Source: Capitulum mitella (taxonomy: Eukaryota > Arthropoda > Thecostraca > Pollicipedomorpha > Pollicipedidae). Taken from it: a stretch of 64,000 nucleotides of DNA. Both the position numbers and the translations under genes were made by a program. Position 1 is the first letter of the stretch, and each line of letters starts with the position of its first letter. Below are positions 1-12,900 of the stretch, piece after piece. The DNA lies in contig CP099839.1 of assembly GCA_030062745.1 (NCBI GenBank), positions 17,298,733 to 17,362,732 on the forward strand. The letters run 5' to 3'. Below the pieces are notes generated by a model. It worked only from the letters and a program-made list of their open reading frames with translations. It made no database searches and was not told where the DNA came from.

Positions 1-596
1 AATGCCTTTGGCAAGTCTTGTTAAGAGGTGCATACAGCTTTGCTTGCGTGGCTTGAATGACAGACGAGCTTGGCAGCAACCACTTCTATAACATGCAGTG
101 CAAATTGCATTCAATTGCCATCATGTATGTGACCTGGCATGACATATAATGCTGATGTGGCATGGTTGAATATCTTCGTGGGTGACCGCTTCCAACGTAT
201 GTAAATACAGATAAACCATGCCTTATATTCGAGAATATTGTGGCAAGGTGGGGTAAAATGAATATACAGGGTAAAATGAGCATGATACCCATAAACCAAA
301 TTTTATAGGAACAAACAGTAACCTAATAGCTTTGTGAATTGTGCTCCAAATAAACATCATTTCTAGACTCATAACACCCACATACTCACTTGTACTTATT
401 GGCTATGCTATTTATTCAATCTGAGCTAGTCGTTGTCAAGCATTTACGAACACATTATGTCACAGAACTTTTTTGTGCACATTATTTTTGCACCTCGCAA
501 GCCGATTTACGAACGTAAGATGTTAGTTAATGAGCCTGCTCTTCTCATGCACATGAATTTACTCATCCTGAAGCCTCTTTACCAGACATGTACCGC

Positions 597-772
597 GATC
601 CCGAAGGAATGCGGGTTATCCTCGTTTTGTGTTGGATTCTAAGCTGACCAATGTTGCGTCATCTGGGTACCCCTTTGCTCCGGAGGGACACGACCTTTCC
701 GAGATGACGCAATGACCCAGGTCAACGAGGGGCTGAATACAACACGGAGATAACCTGCATTCCGTCGGGATA
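597..772. repeat. Small foldback (inverted-repeat) element
   Basis: The arms at 598-620 and 749-771 are inverted copies matching at about 21 of 23 positions, with the core GGAATGCGGGTTATC on the left. A second inverted pair, TGCGTCATCT and AGATGACGCA, lies between them. The insert keeps CG dinucleotides inside a CG-poor region, which suggests a fairly recent arrival. The transposon superfamily is not identified. A degraded relative of one arm is seen near 1,803-1,850. Confidence 0.5.
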
Positions 773-1504
773 CCAGCACGTCTGCTCTTTCCGTTTTGGT
801 GCTCGGCACATTGAAATAGGGTGAAATGCATATGCATTTTACTTCATTGCAAACCAGTGGGGTGAACTGGGTAAAATGGGTAAAAATGCTCTGGGGTTCT
901 TGAACACCCACATCGTGTACACACTCTTGCATTCTTCTTGTTCACACAAGAAGAAACAAGGGATGCTCAAAGGAAAAAGTTCTGTTGTTTTTAGCTGAAA
1001 TTCTAATGGTGATGAACAATGCATTCCTTCAGTGTTTCCTTATGTGTATCTTGACTGAATAAAAAACATTTAGGGATCTGGCACCCAGACTTTTTAAAAA
1101 CATAAGTGCTTTGCTTATTTTTTGGCAACATCAGGAAAATGAGCTGTGGGTGGTTTTGGCAAGATTTGACATTGCTGCCAACATGCTCATTTTGCTCCTC
1201 AATGGGGGCAAAATGAGCATTCTGATTTGTTATGCAGGCTAGCCATGATCTCAACACCAAGATATATCACTAAACACACACTTAATCCATCTAAGGGAGG
1301 CCCATTTGCACTGCTGGGATCATCCATCCACACTGAACTGTTGCATCAGTAAAGGAGCCATGAGCTGCACACCCGTGCATGCAAGGCTTCATGTTTGATG
1401 TTGTATTCCCATGACCTGACCTAGCATAAATATTGTTTTGAAGTTAAAATAAGCAAGACTGATTGGTTGGCAGGTCTCCAAAATTTGGTTTGGCCAGCTC
1501 AAAC

Positions 1505-1568
1505 AGTTTGAAAGTTATTCATGAAAACCCAGGGGTGTTCTTTTGGACACTCCCAGGCAGTGATGGGA
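1505..1568 (-). mobile_element. Relic end of a TTAA-type element
   Basis: This stretch aligns by eye with the reverse complement of the left end of the element at 48,267-49,590. Shared pieces are AAAGTTATTCA, the GGTGT block and CCCAGGC. Several CG sites of the better copy appear here as CA or TG, as expected of an old copy decayed by methylation. Only one end is recognised. Confidence 0.4.
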
Positions 1569-3599
1569 TAATGAAAACAAGGAGCACTGTGTCTCCACAT
1601 GACATATATCTGTATCTTAAAACATAGCTTTTATGATCACTATGCAAGCAGACATGTACCAGGGTCCCAATAAAATGCCGGTCATCCCCATGTCGTATTA
1701 AACCCCTCATTAACTTTGACTGGTCATTCTGTTATCTCCAAAAGGCTGTGTCCCTCTGGAGAAAGGCAGCACCAAGATTACACAGCACTAACACTGGTCA
1801 GCTTAGAATCTGGCACAAAATGGGGATAGTCTGCATTCCATATAGATTCTGACACATGTCTGCATAGAGGTTCTTTTGCAAGAACAAGTGTTATAAATTA
1901 CTTTCAGTTTTGTCAACACAGTGCCAAATGGCAACAACACTGTATAAACTACTGCAGGATGAATCAACAACCAGTCAATGGTTGCAAAGAGCACAAAATT
2001 ATGCTAAAAAATGACTAGACAATATTTACACACAACAGACAAGGGATATGGTGTGCAAATCTACCTCCAAAAACAGCAAATGCATTAAAATTGTGAGACT
2101 TACTTGCTCAAGACAGCTGGTGATGGGACAATGTCTTTCAGGCAAAAAGCAAGCCTTCCTGGGAACTTATGAAACAAGGAGGCTGGAATCTTGGATCTTC
2201 TTGGGAAGTGTCCTTGGATCTGTGGATGCATGAAATGGGCAGACACAACAATGATGCACATAGTTCTTTTGTCATTTCCGTATTGTAAAATGTTCAGCAA
2301 CAGAAAGCATGTCACATACTGCAAAAGTACAATAACCATAACAAATAAAGAACCATGCTGAAGTTAACTGATACAAAATTACCATCAAAACTGTGCTGTT
2401 TGAATTATGAACAGATATTCCTTACCAGAAATATTCCCATTGTATTATATGGAAAAGCCTATATCTATCCAAAAGGGGTGGTATTTAATTTGATATCTTC
2501 CTAATGATTATAAACAAAGCACTTACATATGGGATTTGACCCATACATGATTATCTCTTCCATGTTCACCCACCTGTGTCAGTTGTCAAGTCAAGTAACC
2601 AATGTTATGTCATGAAGCTGCATGATGCTTTTGTTCAAAGGTGAATTCAGATTTGTCACAGATTTTTAATGGGATATTTTCTCTCAAGGGATGAAATTTT
2701 GATGACCAACATGCTAGGAAAAGAATGTTTAATCAGTGCAGGCTTGATTTTAGCTCACATAACATCACATAAGATGTACTGTTCCTATAAAGATGATATC
2801 CTATGCATATGCGGATTCTGTTCATGTTGATTGCTGGTTGGTTTATTAAAACACCAGTCAAAACCCACTGGCTGGTTATTCATGTCACAATGATGCACAT
2901 ACTGGTGACAAGATACACAGCTGGGAGATAATGCATCCATTGCCCACATGCACAGTTACTGGTATGACACAAGCTTGAAAGCTGCTTTACTTTAAGCAAA
3001 GTCAGCTGCATGAAGGCATGATTACTCTGATGTGACAAAAATAATTCAGTGTGGTGTGTTGTGTGTGCATAATTCACTGATGCAACCTGAACAGAAACCA
3101 GGTACAAACCCACTACCTTTGTGCAGTACAAGCTTGCCTAGGGTGAATATGATCTGGTAGTCAATACCCACAAAAATATGGTGTATATTAATGTAACCAA
3201 CAAAGAAAAACCTTTAACCCAGACACAAGACATGTAACTGCAATATTAAGATTGCAGTTGTTTTCAGCATAACGACTCCCACCCAATTTTCGGTGGCTCT
3301 CAACCCTGGCAAAAAACAGAAGATTTTCCAACTATGAGACTCCCCATCCACAACATGAAAGTGCATATCATATGCACTGCACACTTGCAGTTTAATGATT
3401 CCATGTCAAGATTCGATAACAATCCATACCTGTCGTTGCATCAGCTTGGACGGAAGAGAATCTGACTGGCAAATCTTCATCTTCATGTTCCAAGATCAAA
3501 ATACACTTTTCATAACAAATTACCAATCAGTGACATCACGAAACGTCCCAACACCCTCAAAGCCAGAAATTGGTCGTCAGTTAACAGGACGCCGGAAGC

Positions 3600-5500
3600 G
3601 GTAGAAACGTCAGCCTGTATTGTGGAACATCACCAGCATCCAATTGCAGACATATAAAAACGAATCATTGTGTACTACTTAACATGAGTGGCATCAAGGA
3701 CGCCCACGCTCCAACATCTTTCAGGACTCAAAATTTTGATCTGTCAAAGCATCCGGTTGTTTGGACGCAACATATATTCCGCTTCGCTTCGTGATACACA
3801 GCATTAGATACAAATATGGCGCGCCTGTTTCATTTTAATAAAGTTAGTCAGTTTAAGTAAGTTTGAGTAAATCACATCCTGTACGTGACCATTCACAGAT
3901 CTCCCCTTACTTAACCAGAATACGTATATAAATATGTATAAAACGCGACACATTCAGGAAGGAGGGCGCTGGTCTTTAGATTTTTACGGCCACGCTTTCA
4001 TTTATGTGGCAAAACGGCGAAAAAATCATGCATGTTCAATTTGTCATATGGTTCATAGACGTCAGGTAGGAGTAACGCACGGAAAAAAGTCTCATGAAAA
4101 GGCCGCGTCCTCGACCATAGAATTGTGGCGGGTACTTTTTGCCATTACATTAATGTTCGATTTCCCAAGGAGGCACATACAACGTCCCATGCCCTTTCAA
4201 ATCTCCCAATGCGACAACGATTACGTGATGAGAGGTCTGCAAAAATAAGGTTTCCTTGGGTCCCGCACCAACCTAACTCCACAGGATCGTATTTGCATCT
4301 GGTAGTCCAGAGATGTCAGTTTCGTGTGTCTAGTTTACGGCCCAGCCGCACGCTTCTCGCTGACAGCTCGTTAACCACAACCTGTTATCAATGACCTCAC
4401 GGTTTGGCGGCCAACCGTACGTTGCGGTGACAATACTGTGCTTTTTTCGTGCATTGACATAACGATAAAGTGAACGTTGGTGTGATGGAAATATTCCCCT
4501 GTCCCCTCCCCATCAATAACATTGTTTTAAGTTGCAATGGCTGTATAATTGCAAGACAAAAATATATTTCGGAAGAAATTTCGCGCATTGTTAGGCTGGA
4601 TCTGTAAAGGCGTGAAAAATTGTTTTGAATTAGGTCGTCACAATGCATTCCATGTTTCCCACCTCAGTTCGCTCAGTGACAAGTTCCTCCCATTGAGCTG
4701 AAGGAATGTTAGCCTATTGACTTATTTCATGGTCATGTCTCTGAAGGCCATATGTTTTCGTTTGTCCGAGAAATACTACCCATAACCATCCACAAGAAAG
4801 TAGTATCAATTCCTGTTCAAAGCATGTCTGAAAATGAAACATTTTGTGGGATATTGTATGAAAATTACATAGTTTTCCTTGTACTTATCAATTTCATTGC
4901 TCCTTTTGGACATTTTGAGCCGAAATATTTTCCATGTTCTATGAAGTCTAGGAACACTTAATCGGCTGTATGGAAAGCTGTCCGGGCCGGTAGGCCGTAA
5001 AAAGTGCGGAATCATGCCGTTGAACAGGAATGGAAAATGACAAGTTGATGACTTTATACGTCCCTGCATATTTTTCTCTCGAATTTGTGCATGGAAGGTT
5101 GTAACAGGACTGGAATAGGCGACAATTTGAACTTTCAAAATGGTGGTTTTCCCTTGCTAGTTTTCCACTAGTCTCAATATGGCGTGCGATGACCTTGCCA
5201 ACTGTTCTGCCGTACGAAAAAACAACAGCTCTTCGGGTGGCGACGCCATTTGCCACGAGAGTGCAACTTACGCCGCAATATAACAATAATAGGTATTGCG
5301 AAGCTTTCGATCAAGCTAGACGAGAACATTCCACCACTAAATGTTTCGTGCAATGAAAACTGTGGATTGCACTTCAGTACAGGAAGGAATATCTTTTAGG
5401 AGGCTTTAAATGCTGGTAAGTTTAAAAGGCGTGGTTGCGCTGTCTACCATAAGGGTCCTGCCTGAATTAAACGGAATGTGATCTCTGGGATTCGTACGTA
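3600..5500. promoter_or_regulatory. CpG-retaining inter-block region, possible bidirectional promoter
   Basis: CG dinucleotides are common here and rare on both sides. By analogy with the aldolase gene, where a CG-containing promoter precedes a CG-poor first intron, this region may hold the promoter of the INO80D-like gene to the right and perhaps of an unseen gene to the left. No TATA box or other core element stands out, and the transcription start is unknown. Confidence 0.3.
5410..5414 (+). CDS. Weak candidate first coding exon of the INO80D-like gene
   Basis: An ATG at 5,410 follows an in-frame TAA (5,407-5,409). After only five bases comes GGTAAGT, a perfect donor (GT at 5,415). Read as ATGCT|G or ATGCTG, the join to the exon at 8,727 could stay open, but the exact phase is uncertain. 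The CG-poor block begins just downstream, as expected of a transcription start here. The N-terminal zinc-binding region known from vertebrate INO80D is not found anywhere in 1-8,726, so the true 5' exons may be missed or outside the window. Confidence 0.18.
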
Positions 5501-5519
5501 TCGGGAATTGGTATTAAAG

Positions 5520-8500
5520 GCGAAAATTGTGCTGCTTCCATAGGCTTACTTCATGAAAAGTGCATAGCAGGTGTTGGACATACTCTGTTTTACTGTCTGT
5601 TTTGTAGTGATTTTATAGTTAGATAGTTCAGATGAATTGTTTAGGCGGCTTCTTGTTTAACTTTTGTTTGCTTGTCACCCTGAGATAAACATGACTGCTG
5701 CCTACAGCAGGGATTCTAAAGTGTATTCTTGTTTGGTGTGTTTGACATTAGCAAAATGGTAATATGTTACATTTTTGCATAGGTAGTCATGGACCATAAG
5801 ATGTCATGAGGGTGCAGTTTCTGTTTCAGAGTCAGAATTTCCTTGCTTCTGATCAGATGTGTTCAACTTTAATCCTGAGTTTGACTCAGTTAAGGAGTTA
5901 AGTATAGTTGTGCTGTACCATTGAAAGGATCACTTACAAACTTATTCCTGGTGTGATATCACATACTCATTTCTAACATGTGGGGCACTGTCATGGACTT
6001 AATGATTCATTGGGTTATTTGATATTGTCATTTCAGTCTGTTAAAAGTTTTGTTAAGTGTACACATTCAGTATTTTTGTGAAGTCTTACGGGCTTTATCA
6101 TGGAGGCAGTAATGGGAATGCATGCAGTTGCAATTTAAGATGTTCATTATTGCATGATGTTGCATACTAAAAATGGTGCTTTGATGCCACAACTCTGGTG
6201 CACCAGATCAGGATTTTTGTCATCTAGTCAGATACTGGATATATTGGATCAGGGCACCAGATATCCAGCTGGATACTGGATATTATGCTTGCCTATTTTT
6301 ATGTACAGTTTCTGGAAAAATGCAACAAAAAGACTAAATTGAAAAAGAATGATCTGGAAAACTGGAAAATGTTAGATAAAGTATTAAGTGTAAATCATTC
6401 ATGCTAGTGAATGATTTGAACCTCACTAACTGTAAGGTTTCCAAAGGTGTTCTTGTAAAAAATAAATAAATAAAGAACACAGTAATCAAAGTGGAGCCCA
6501 CCATCTCTCACTGCATTCAAAGGATTGATATAACCACAGTTCAGAAATGGGGGAGGGGGCAAGGTAGGTGCAGTACACCAAGAATAGGTGTGGGCAAAAT
6601 CACTTTTGGTTGTTGCATGATTATGTATGTTTAAAATTTCCTTGCTGGATTTCAAAATTCAAGAAATGGTGTTGCAAATGATAAGTATCTATTTACTGTA
6701 AAAATTAGGGGAACAAATCATGATATCTGGAGAACTGCAGGACATGCCCCTGCTGAGATTTCACCCATGGACAAGTGCTCTAGAATGTGTAGAATGCCAT
6801 TATAGAGCCTTGGTAGGACTAGAATACCTGGCTTGGTGAGCATTTTGTATGAATACTTAAGTATGTCTCTTGAAGTATATTGCCCCTTCAGGCATTTGTA
6901 TCAGAGGATTTGAGAAAGATAAATGCTTGAAAAGTAGTAAGACAAGACATCACAAAATGGGCTGCTGAGCACATGCTGGCTATTGTTTCACAGTTTTGAG
7001 CTTGGGTCCCACTCTTGCAAAATGTCTCAATCCTCCAAAACTAATAAGAGGAAGTAGTGCTCCAGACAGACCTTGAGGCTTTCAGTTACATTGACAATCT
7101 AACAAGGCACATATCTCCTGAAATGGTTTTCTAGGCAGACATCCAGACATTGTCTTGATTGTACACTGGGAGGCTAAATATCTTGCAATATCCAGCCAGG
7201 TCACAGAAATAGCTGACTGAATAATCTCTAGTATCAGTCTAGATGTCCAGCAGGGCTGGATATCCTGTGCATCTGCAGCTGCAGCTTCATTACTTTTTAA
7301 TTACTATTAACTCTTCATGACAGGTATGCATCATTCATTTATATTAACTGTTTTAACTGTTCATAACCATTATTGATATAGAGGGAAGGTAGTACAATAA
7401 TACTGGTAGAAGGCTCTTATTCTCAGGTGGTTTCTTTATCCATTTCTAACTGTAGCCCTGATATTATATGCTTGATTCATCCAGAATCTGTCCTTTCCTT
7501 TTAGGTAGTTGGTAGAAGGCTTCCACTTCCATGCAGTTTTTCTGTCCATTTTTAACTGTGCTGCTCCTGGTTGTTTTTTTGTATAATGTGTCCAGAATTT
7601 GTCATTTCCTTTGAATTATTTTTGCATTTTGTTTTCTGATGTTTTCTGCTATTTAAAATGAAGAGAAATATTTCCATGATTTTCTTTTGAACTGCTATGA
7701 ATAGCATTCATCAGTACCAGTATGTTTTCACACATGGAAAACATCTCCAGAAACATGGGTTTTTGTATGGTGAAATTGTTTGCATGTACCAGTATGTAAT
7801 ACACCAAATGAGCTCTGATATGGGTGAAATGGATTACTTTGCCATTGCAACCACACAAATACATGGTGGAGGTAAACTAGTTATTCATATTGTGGCCTTT
7901 GATTGACATAAAATGTAAATCCAAAATTGATAGTATTTTGAATGGAAATTGATGATCCCTGAATTTTAAGAGCATGCACTTATTTCTACAAAGATAACCA
8001 TCATGTTCATGTGTGCTTGCCATTCATTCAAAGATCATTTCACATATTCATGTGGCTGCTTCTGCTAATTCACCATGAAATTGTGTGATTTTACCATGAC
8101 ATGGTCTTGTTTATGTTGTATTCACTGCACCACACCATCTTTTTTGGCAAGGCATGAACATACACTGTCATTGTTATATTTAGCCAAAGTTTATGTGACC
8201 CTGGTTAAGTTTATTCTGGAGTTGGACAATGTCATTGGCATGTTTGGGAGGTAGGTTGATGGCAAGAAAGTATCAGCTTGATTTGGCAACTCAGAAGCTC
8301 ATTGTATCATGAAGTATAATGGCATTCCCAATACCTGGAGCTGAATACTGTAGAAGTGTAACAGTAGGCATCACTTAAGCACATCTCATGCATTGGTGCT
8401 TGATGGATTGCCACATATTAGGTAAAGTATGAGTGTAGAAGTTGTAGCCCTTATTGTTAACTTCACCAGCAGCCTGACAGAGGATGGAGGAGGTCTGAAT

Positions 8501-8726
8501 TGATCATTTCTACCTTTTTGGTCCCTGTTGAACACCAAAAAAAGTTTGTCTTTGTGTCCTGTTCTTAGGTTTCCCCATAGGTAACAGGCTTCTACTACTG
8601 TTATTCGAACATGGGTGCTCCTGGCATGTGCAGTTTTGATGTCTTGTCCTAAGATGTCAGAGCTGTGTGTTGTAGGGTCTTTGTATGCATGGTGTATGGC
8701 TGACTGTCGTTTTGTGTTATGGACAG
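5520..8726. other. CpG-poor stretch upstream of the INO80D-like exons, probably intron
   Basis: Only a handful of CG dinucleotides occur in more than 3 kb. No exon is recognised. Short CTGGATAT-type repeats occur at about 6,220-6,290 and 7,180-7,265. An intron is the simplest reading because the exon at 8,727 starts at an acceptor-like site. Confidence 0.4.
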
Positions 8727-9983
8727 GTAATGCAGGCAAATGGAATGGTCAGCCATTCAACACCTCCTGGCAAGACAGATCCGGTGAGGTCTGGCACCCC
8801 TCTGTGCATCCCAGTCGTGGGTAAGGTTCAGCTCAGTTCACGGCTGCAGCAGCTGCTTCAGAAGAGCAATGAGCTGGACCGGCTGCAGGCACTGCAGCAG
8901 CAGCAGCAGGCGGCGCGGCAGGCGGTGCTGGGTGGCTCCGGTGACCACCGGACGCACGCGGCCACGCCCGACCCAGTGCCGCCGGACGGCCGTGGCGCCG
9001 TCTGCGGCGCGCAGCGGGCCGAGACGTACCCGGCTGGTCGTCACACCAACGGGCAGCTGAAGGAGGCGCACGCCAACAGCAGGCAGCCCGCGTCCGGCGC
9101 CGCCAGCCACGTGGTGGGAGCTCTGGGTGACGGGTTCGCCTTCAAGCTGACACCAGGACGCGGCGCGGACGCCAAGCCAACAGCCCACTGCGCCCTTCTC
9201 GCTGAACTCCGGCAGCCACCAGAAGATTCTGCCCAAGCCCGTGCCGCCTCCGTCGACTGTCTCCGAGCTTCCAGTCAACTTCAAAGTGGAGAAAGTTAAA
9301 TCCAAGCACAAAGTAGCCAAGGCGAGCTCAAAGACTAAAGTCGATCCTTCAAGCCAGAGGACGAGGCCTCGGGTCGCGGCAAAGGTCAAGGCTGTCGAGC
9401 CACGTGCCTCGTCGGTGAAGTGTGCGCCGTCAGAGCAGAAAGGTGCGAGGCCCCGCACGAAGCCGGCCGCCGTGCTATCCGGCGCGAGACCGAACTGCAT
9501 GCCGCCGGCGCTGCGGGCCTACCAGGAGGCAGTGGCGGCGGAGCGGGCCGCTCGGCGGCCGGTGATGCCGCCGGCGCCGGGCTGCTCCGACCTGGAGCAG
9601 ACCGACTCGGAGCCGGAGGGCGTGCCGCTGGCGGCGCACCGGTACCGCGAGTCGCGCCGCTACAGGCGCTGCTGCCGGCTGCTGCTGACCGAACTGCGGC
9701 GCAGCGCCGGTACCGGCGCGGCACGGCTCTACCGCCACCTGCTGCGGCCGCCGACCGGCGCCGCGGACTCGGAGCGACGCCGCCGGCTGCTGGCGCGTCA
9801 GCGGCTCGAGGCGCGCCGGCTGCTGGCCGCGCTGGAGGAGGCGCGCCAGCGGCGCCGCCAGCTGGCTGAGCGGGCGCGGCAGACGCGTCTGCTGGCCGAG
9901 GCGGCCGCCGCCCAGCCCAGCCGGACGGCCCAGCTGCTCCTGCGGGACGAGCCCGACGCGCGCTCCCAGCCCAGGCATAACAG
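8727..9983 (+). CDS. INO80D-like exon a (largest, with a frame break)
   Basis: The acceptor is TTATGGACAG before 8,727 and the donor CAG|GTACAG follows 9,983. It opens in one frame (a conserved-looking SSRLQQLLQKSNELDRL helix, then a poly-Gln run) and closes in another, with Pro/Ser/Lys-rich sequence then a very Arg/Ala/Leu-rich helical stretch (LLARQRLEARRLLAALEEA). The second frame is blocked by TGA at 9,148-9,150, and the first ends at TAA 9,297-9,299, so the switch lies between them. The exon is very GC-rich, and CpG-rich unlike the upstream intron. Confidence 0.7.
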
Positions 9984-12900
9984 GTACAGTTAGTGGGAAA
10001 CAGCGAGCCATCACAGCACCCAAATCTCGTCTGGTTTTGGCCTGGCCAAGAGGCGCTTGACCGTCGAAATATTTTAGGGTCATGATTGCATTGTACTCTG
10101 TTAACATTACTTAATTCTGTTGCCAGCCTTGTTAAATGAAAGAAAATGCCCACAGCCATTGATAAAATCAGTAATCCAGCGCCCTTTTGTTAACAAATGC
10201 ACTTGCTAATAACTATATTTTGTAGGTTTGTGTCTTACCGTGACCAGTTTTGGGGTGCGTTCTATGCCTTTCTGAGCATTTCCTTGTGTGTAATCGATTG
10301 TTGTTGACTGAACCGTTTCAGGAGTCGGCTGGCGCAGCTGGTTCGGCGTCCCTGTTGCCACCAGAAAGGTACAAAGGGTGCTTGCCCCCTGATGGCGGTC
10401 CCCTGCACGCGGCACTGCGCGCAGCACATTCTCTACAATGTGGATCAGCTGCTCTTTCAGGTATGGCGGTAACCATGTTGCATTCTGTTATTTCGCGTTT
10501 GTACGCTGAGGTGCCTTGTTTTAAATTTGAAGTTTTTATAACATAAGGTATCTTGAAATCATTCTGGGTATTGGGTATGTACATGGGGTATACAAAACAT
10601 CAAATGGTACTGCAGCTCAGGCCATCCCTCTGACTTTTTTATCTGAATAACTCAGAAGACCAGTAAGACATGACAGAAGTAAGCAACGAGGTTTTGCTTT
10701 GGATTTCGTTTGCCGTTGTTTCTCCAAGATATGGAAAATTGCGTTTAATTTGTCATGTTAATCGCATGTTTGCTGCTTGGCAACAGTGACGTGAGAACAC
10801 CTCTGTCGTTTCAGCATTGTACGGCGAAATTTTCCGACAACACGCAGTGCTGTGCGCCGGTATTTGACATCAAACATGAACTACCTCTTTGTGAAGAGCA
10901 TGCCAGGAAACGAGTAAGTGGCAAAATTAATTTTGTTTGTCATCCCACCCTAGGTAACATAATCCCAAGAGCTACTGTGGCCTGTTTGAAAAAATAGGTA
11001 TATTAAACATATTGAACTATCAATGACATGGTTTTTCTTTTGCTGTCGAAGGCACGTGCAAAAGTACCTGTGTTATCCATTATAACTACATAATTGACTT
11101 GTGGAGTAGGAACATGTGGGAGATTAAGTATCAAAAGTTGATTATGCAGTTGGTTTTGTGGGGTGGCATTTAATTGCAGATATGAGGTTTTCCTGTAAAG
11201 GGATATGTTCGGAGGTGCTGTTCCATGCGCGATTCACACAGGACCCAAAACTACCCCCTATGACGTAGGGTCTGTTCCCTTGACACATCCAACTTGCTCA
11301 TCTAAACTTACCTGACCGTTCCCGTGGCTCCTGTAACCTTCTCTAAGCTCATCCCATATCACCGCGAAACTCCTCCAACCTGGTCCGAAAGGAACCCGGA
11401 CTGCGGGAGAACTTTGGAAGAGGTTCGGCGGGGAACAGACGTAACGCACAGTTGATTCATTTGGCTCCATTGCTTGCCAGTTTTGTGCCGATTCTGCACA
11501 TGAAGCTTGTTTCTCTAAATCTGAAATCAGTTCGGCATGTCATATAACCGGGCAAGCAGATGATACCTCATCCAAATTCATCAGAGATGTCCGTTGGCAC
11601 GGATCCTGTGCCTCATACTACTGCCTCTAATCTCCTCGCATCCAGTTTTTGATAGGATTACAGAAACAGACCCATAATGCACGCTGTGCGCAATATTAGT
11701 TATTCCGGTCCTGAACTAGATATAGTGCAGTATGACGCGTCAGGCGGCAGTTTATGTTAATCAGCTGCAGTGAGTGGAATCTGAAGGAGAAGCAAAATTT
11801 GTAATACATTGCTCTGAATAACATGCAGCTGCCTTTTTTTGCAAACATGGTGACTGTTAGGAATCAGTGGCCATCAGGTGCAACCAGCATCATTTTTGCC
11901 AGCACCATATAAGTTTATCTGTACTGACAAAGAATGGTGCCTGCTGACAATAGCGAACACAGTGGAAACCATGGGAGATCTGATTTTCCTCAGGAACGTT
12001 GAGGCTGCTTTGTCAGCAGCCGCCTCAGTGCTGGACCAGTACCGCCATTAATCGCGCTGTACTTGTCCTGTTGCATTTACACCATGTTGTCCAACATAGG
12101 ACAACTACGAGAAGATGGCGGAGAAAACCAAAAGCGAGCCAAAGAAAAAGTCGCGGTCCATAAAGCGGCCCAAGCGAAGAAAGAAGGCCAAGAAGAAGAC
12201 ACCCCCACGGGAATCAACCCCAACAGATCTGAATCGACAGGGCAGCTTTGAAGATGGCAGTGAGTGGGATGAGTCCTGCCATTGTTCTCATATGATATCC
12301 GGTTACAGACTGGTCAGCCTGTGTCAGTTAACAGCTTAACTGGAAGGTATTATATCTATCATTCAGGAGGCAGACTTCGTCATAGTAGCGTTCTGTTCTG
12401 AGTTCATGTTTGTTTTTCGGAGACACTCCCTCCCGAAAAGTGTGCTGCTTCATGCCTGCAGATAGGAGTTACTGGATGAGATAATGCCCATTAAATAGCC
12501 TGTAAGAAAACTTGATCTTTTCTCTGTCATTCATTTCGATGCTGTATGATATGGAATGCTGCTAAAAATGTATTATAGTTCTCACTGGAGCAGATACTTT
12601 GCTAATTATATAGACACTTGCAGTGAAATGCTTCTCGACGGATTGAAGAATGGGCATTACCGTGAACAGAAACGAGCATCAGGACAAGCGTTCCCAACAT
12701 TTGAAGGCTTTTTCCAACGAAATTGCCGGGCAGCCAATGCACTTTAAAAAACAGTAGCTATTTACGATCCGACCTTTGAGCCTTGTCTGTGGAAGGCCTT
12801 GCCCGTATTCTGACACTCACTTCCAGGCTTCGGGGAAATGGAGGCAGACATGGTGGACGACGACGACGAGGATGAGGATGAGGAGGACGAGGACGATTTG

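Larger units (their letters stand above)
1..3300. other. CpG-poor non-coding stretch, no gene recognised
   Basis: No exon or protein family is recognisable on either strand. The sequence is AT-rich, rich in TG/CA and very poor in CG, apart from a short CG-containing insert at about 590-790. A relic of a TTAA-type transposon end lies at about 1,505-1,568. The composition resembles the CpG-poor first introns of the other genes in this window, so this may be the 5' intron of an unseen gene, perhaps on the - strand. That is inference only. Confidence 0.4.

Noticed and set aside
9386..10159. Long open frames on the - strand and in other + frames over the INO80D-like exon
   Set aside because: They are shadows of a GC-rich exon: low-complexity Ala/Arg/Pro/Gly sequence with no family match.
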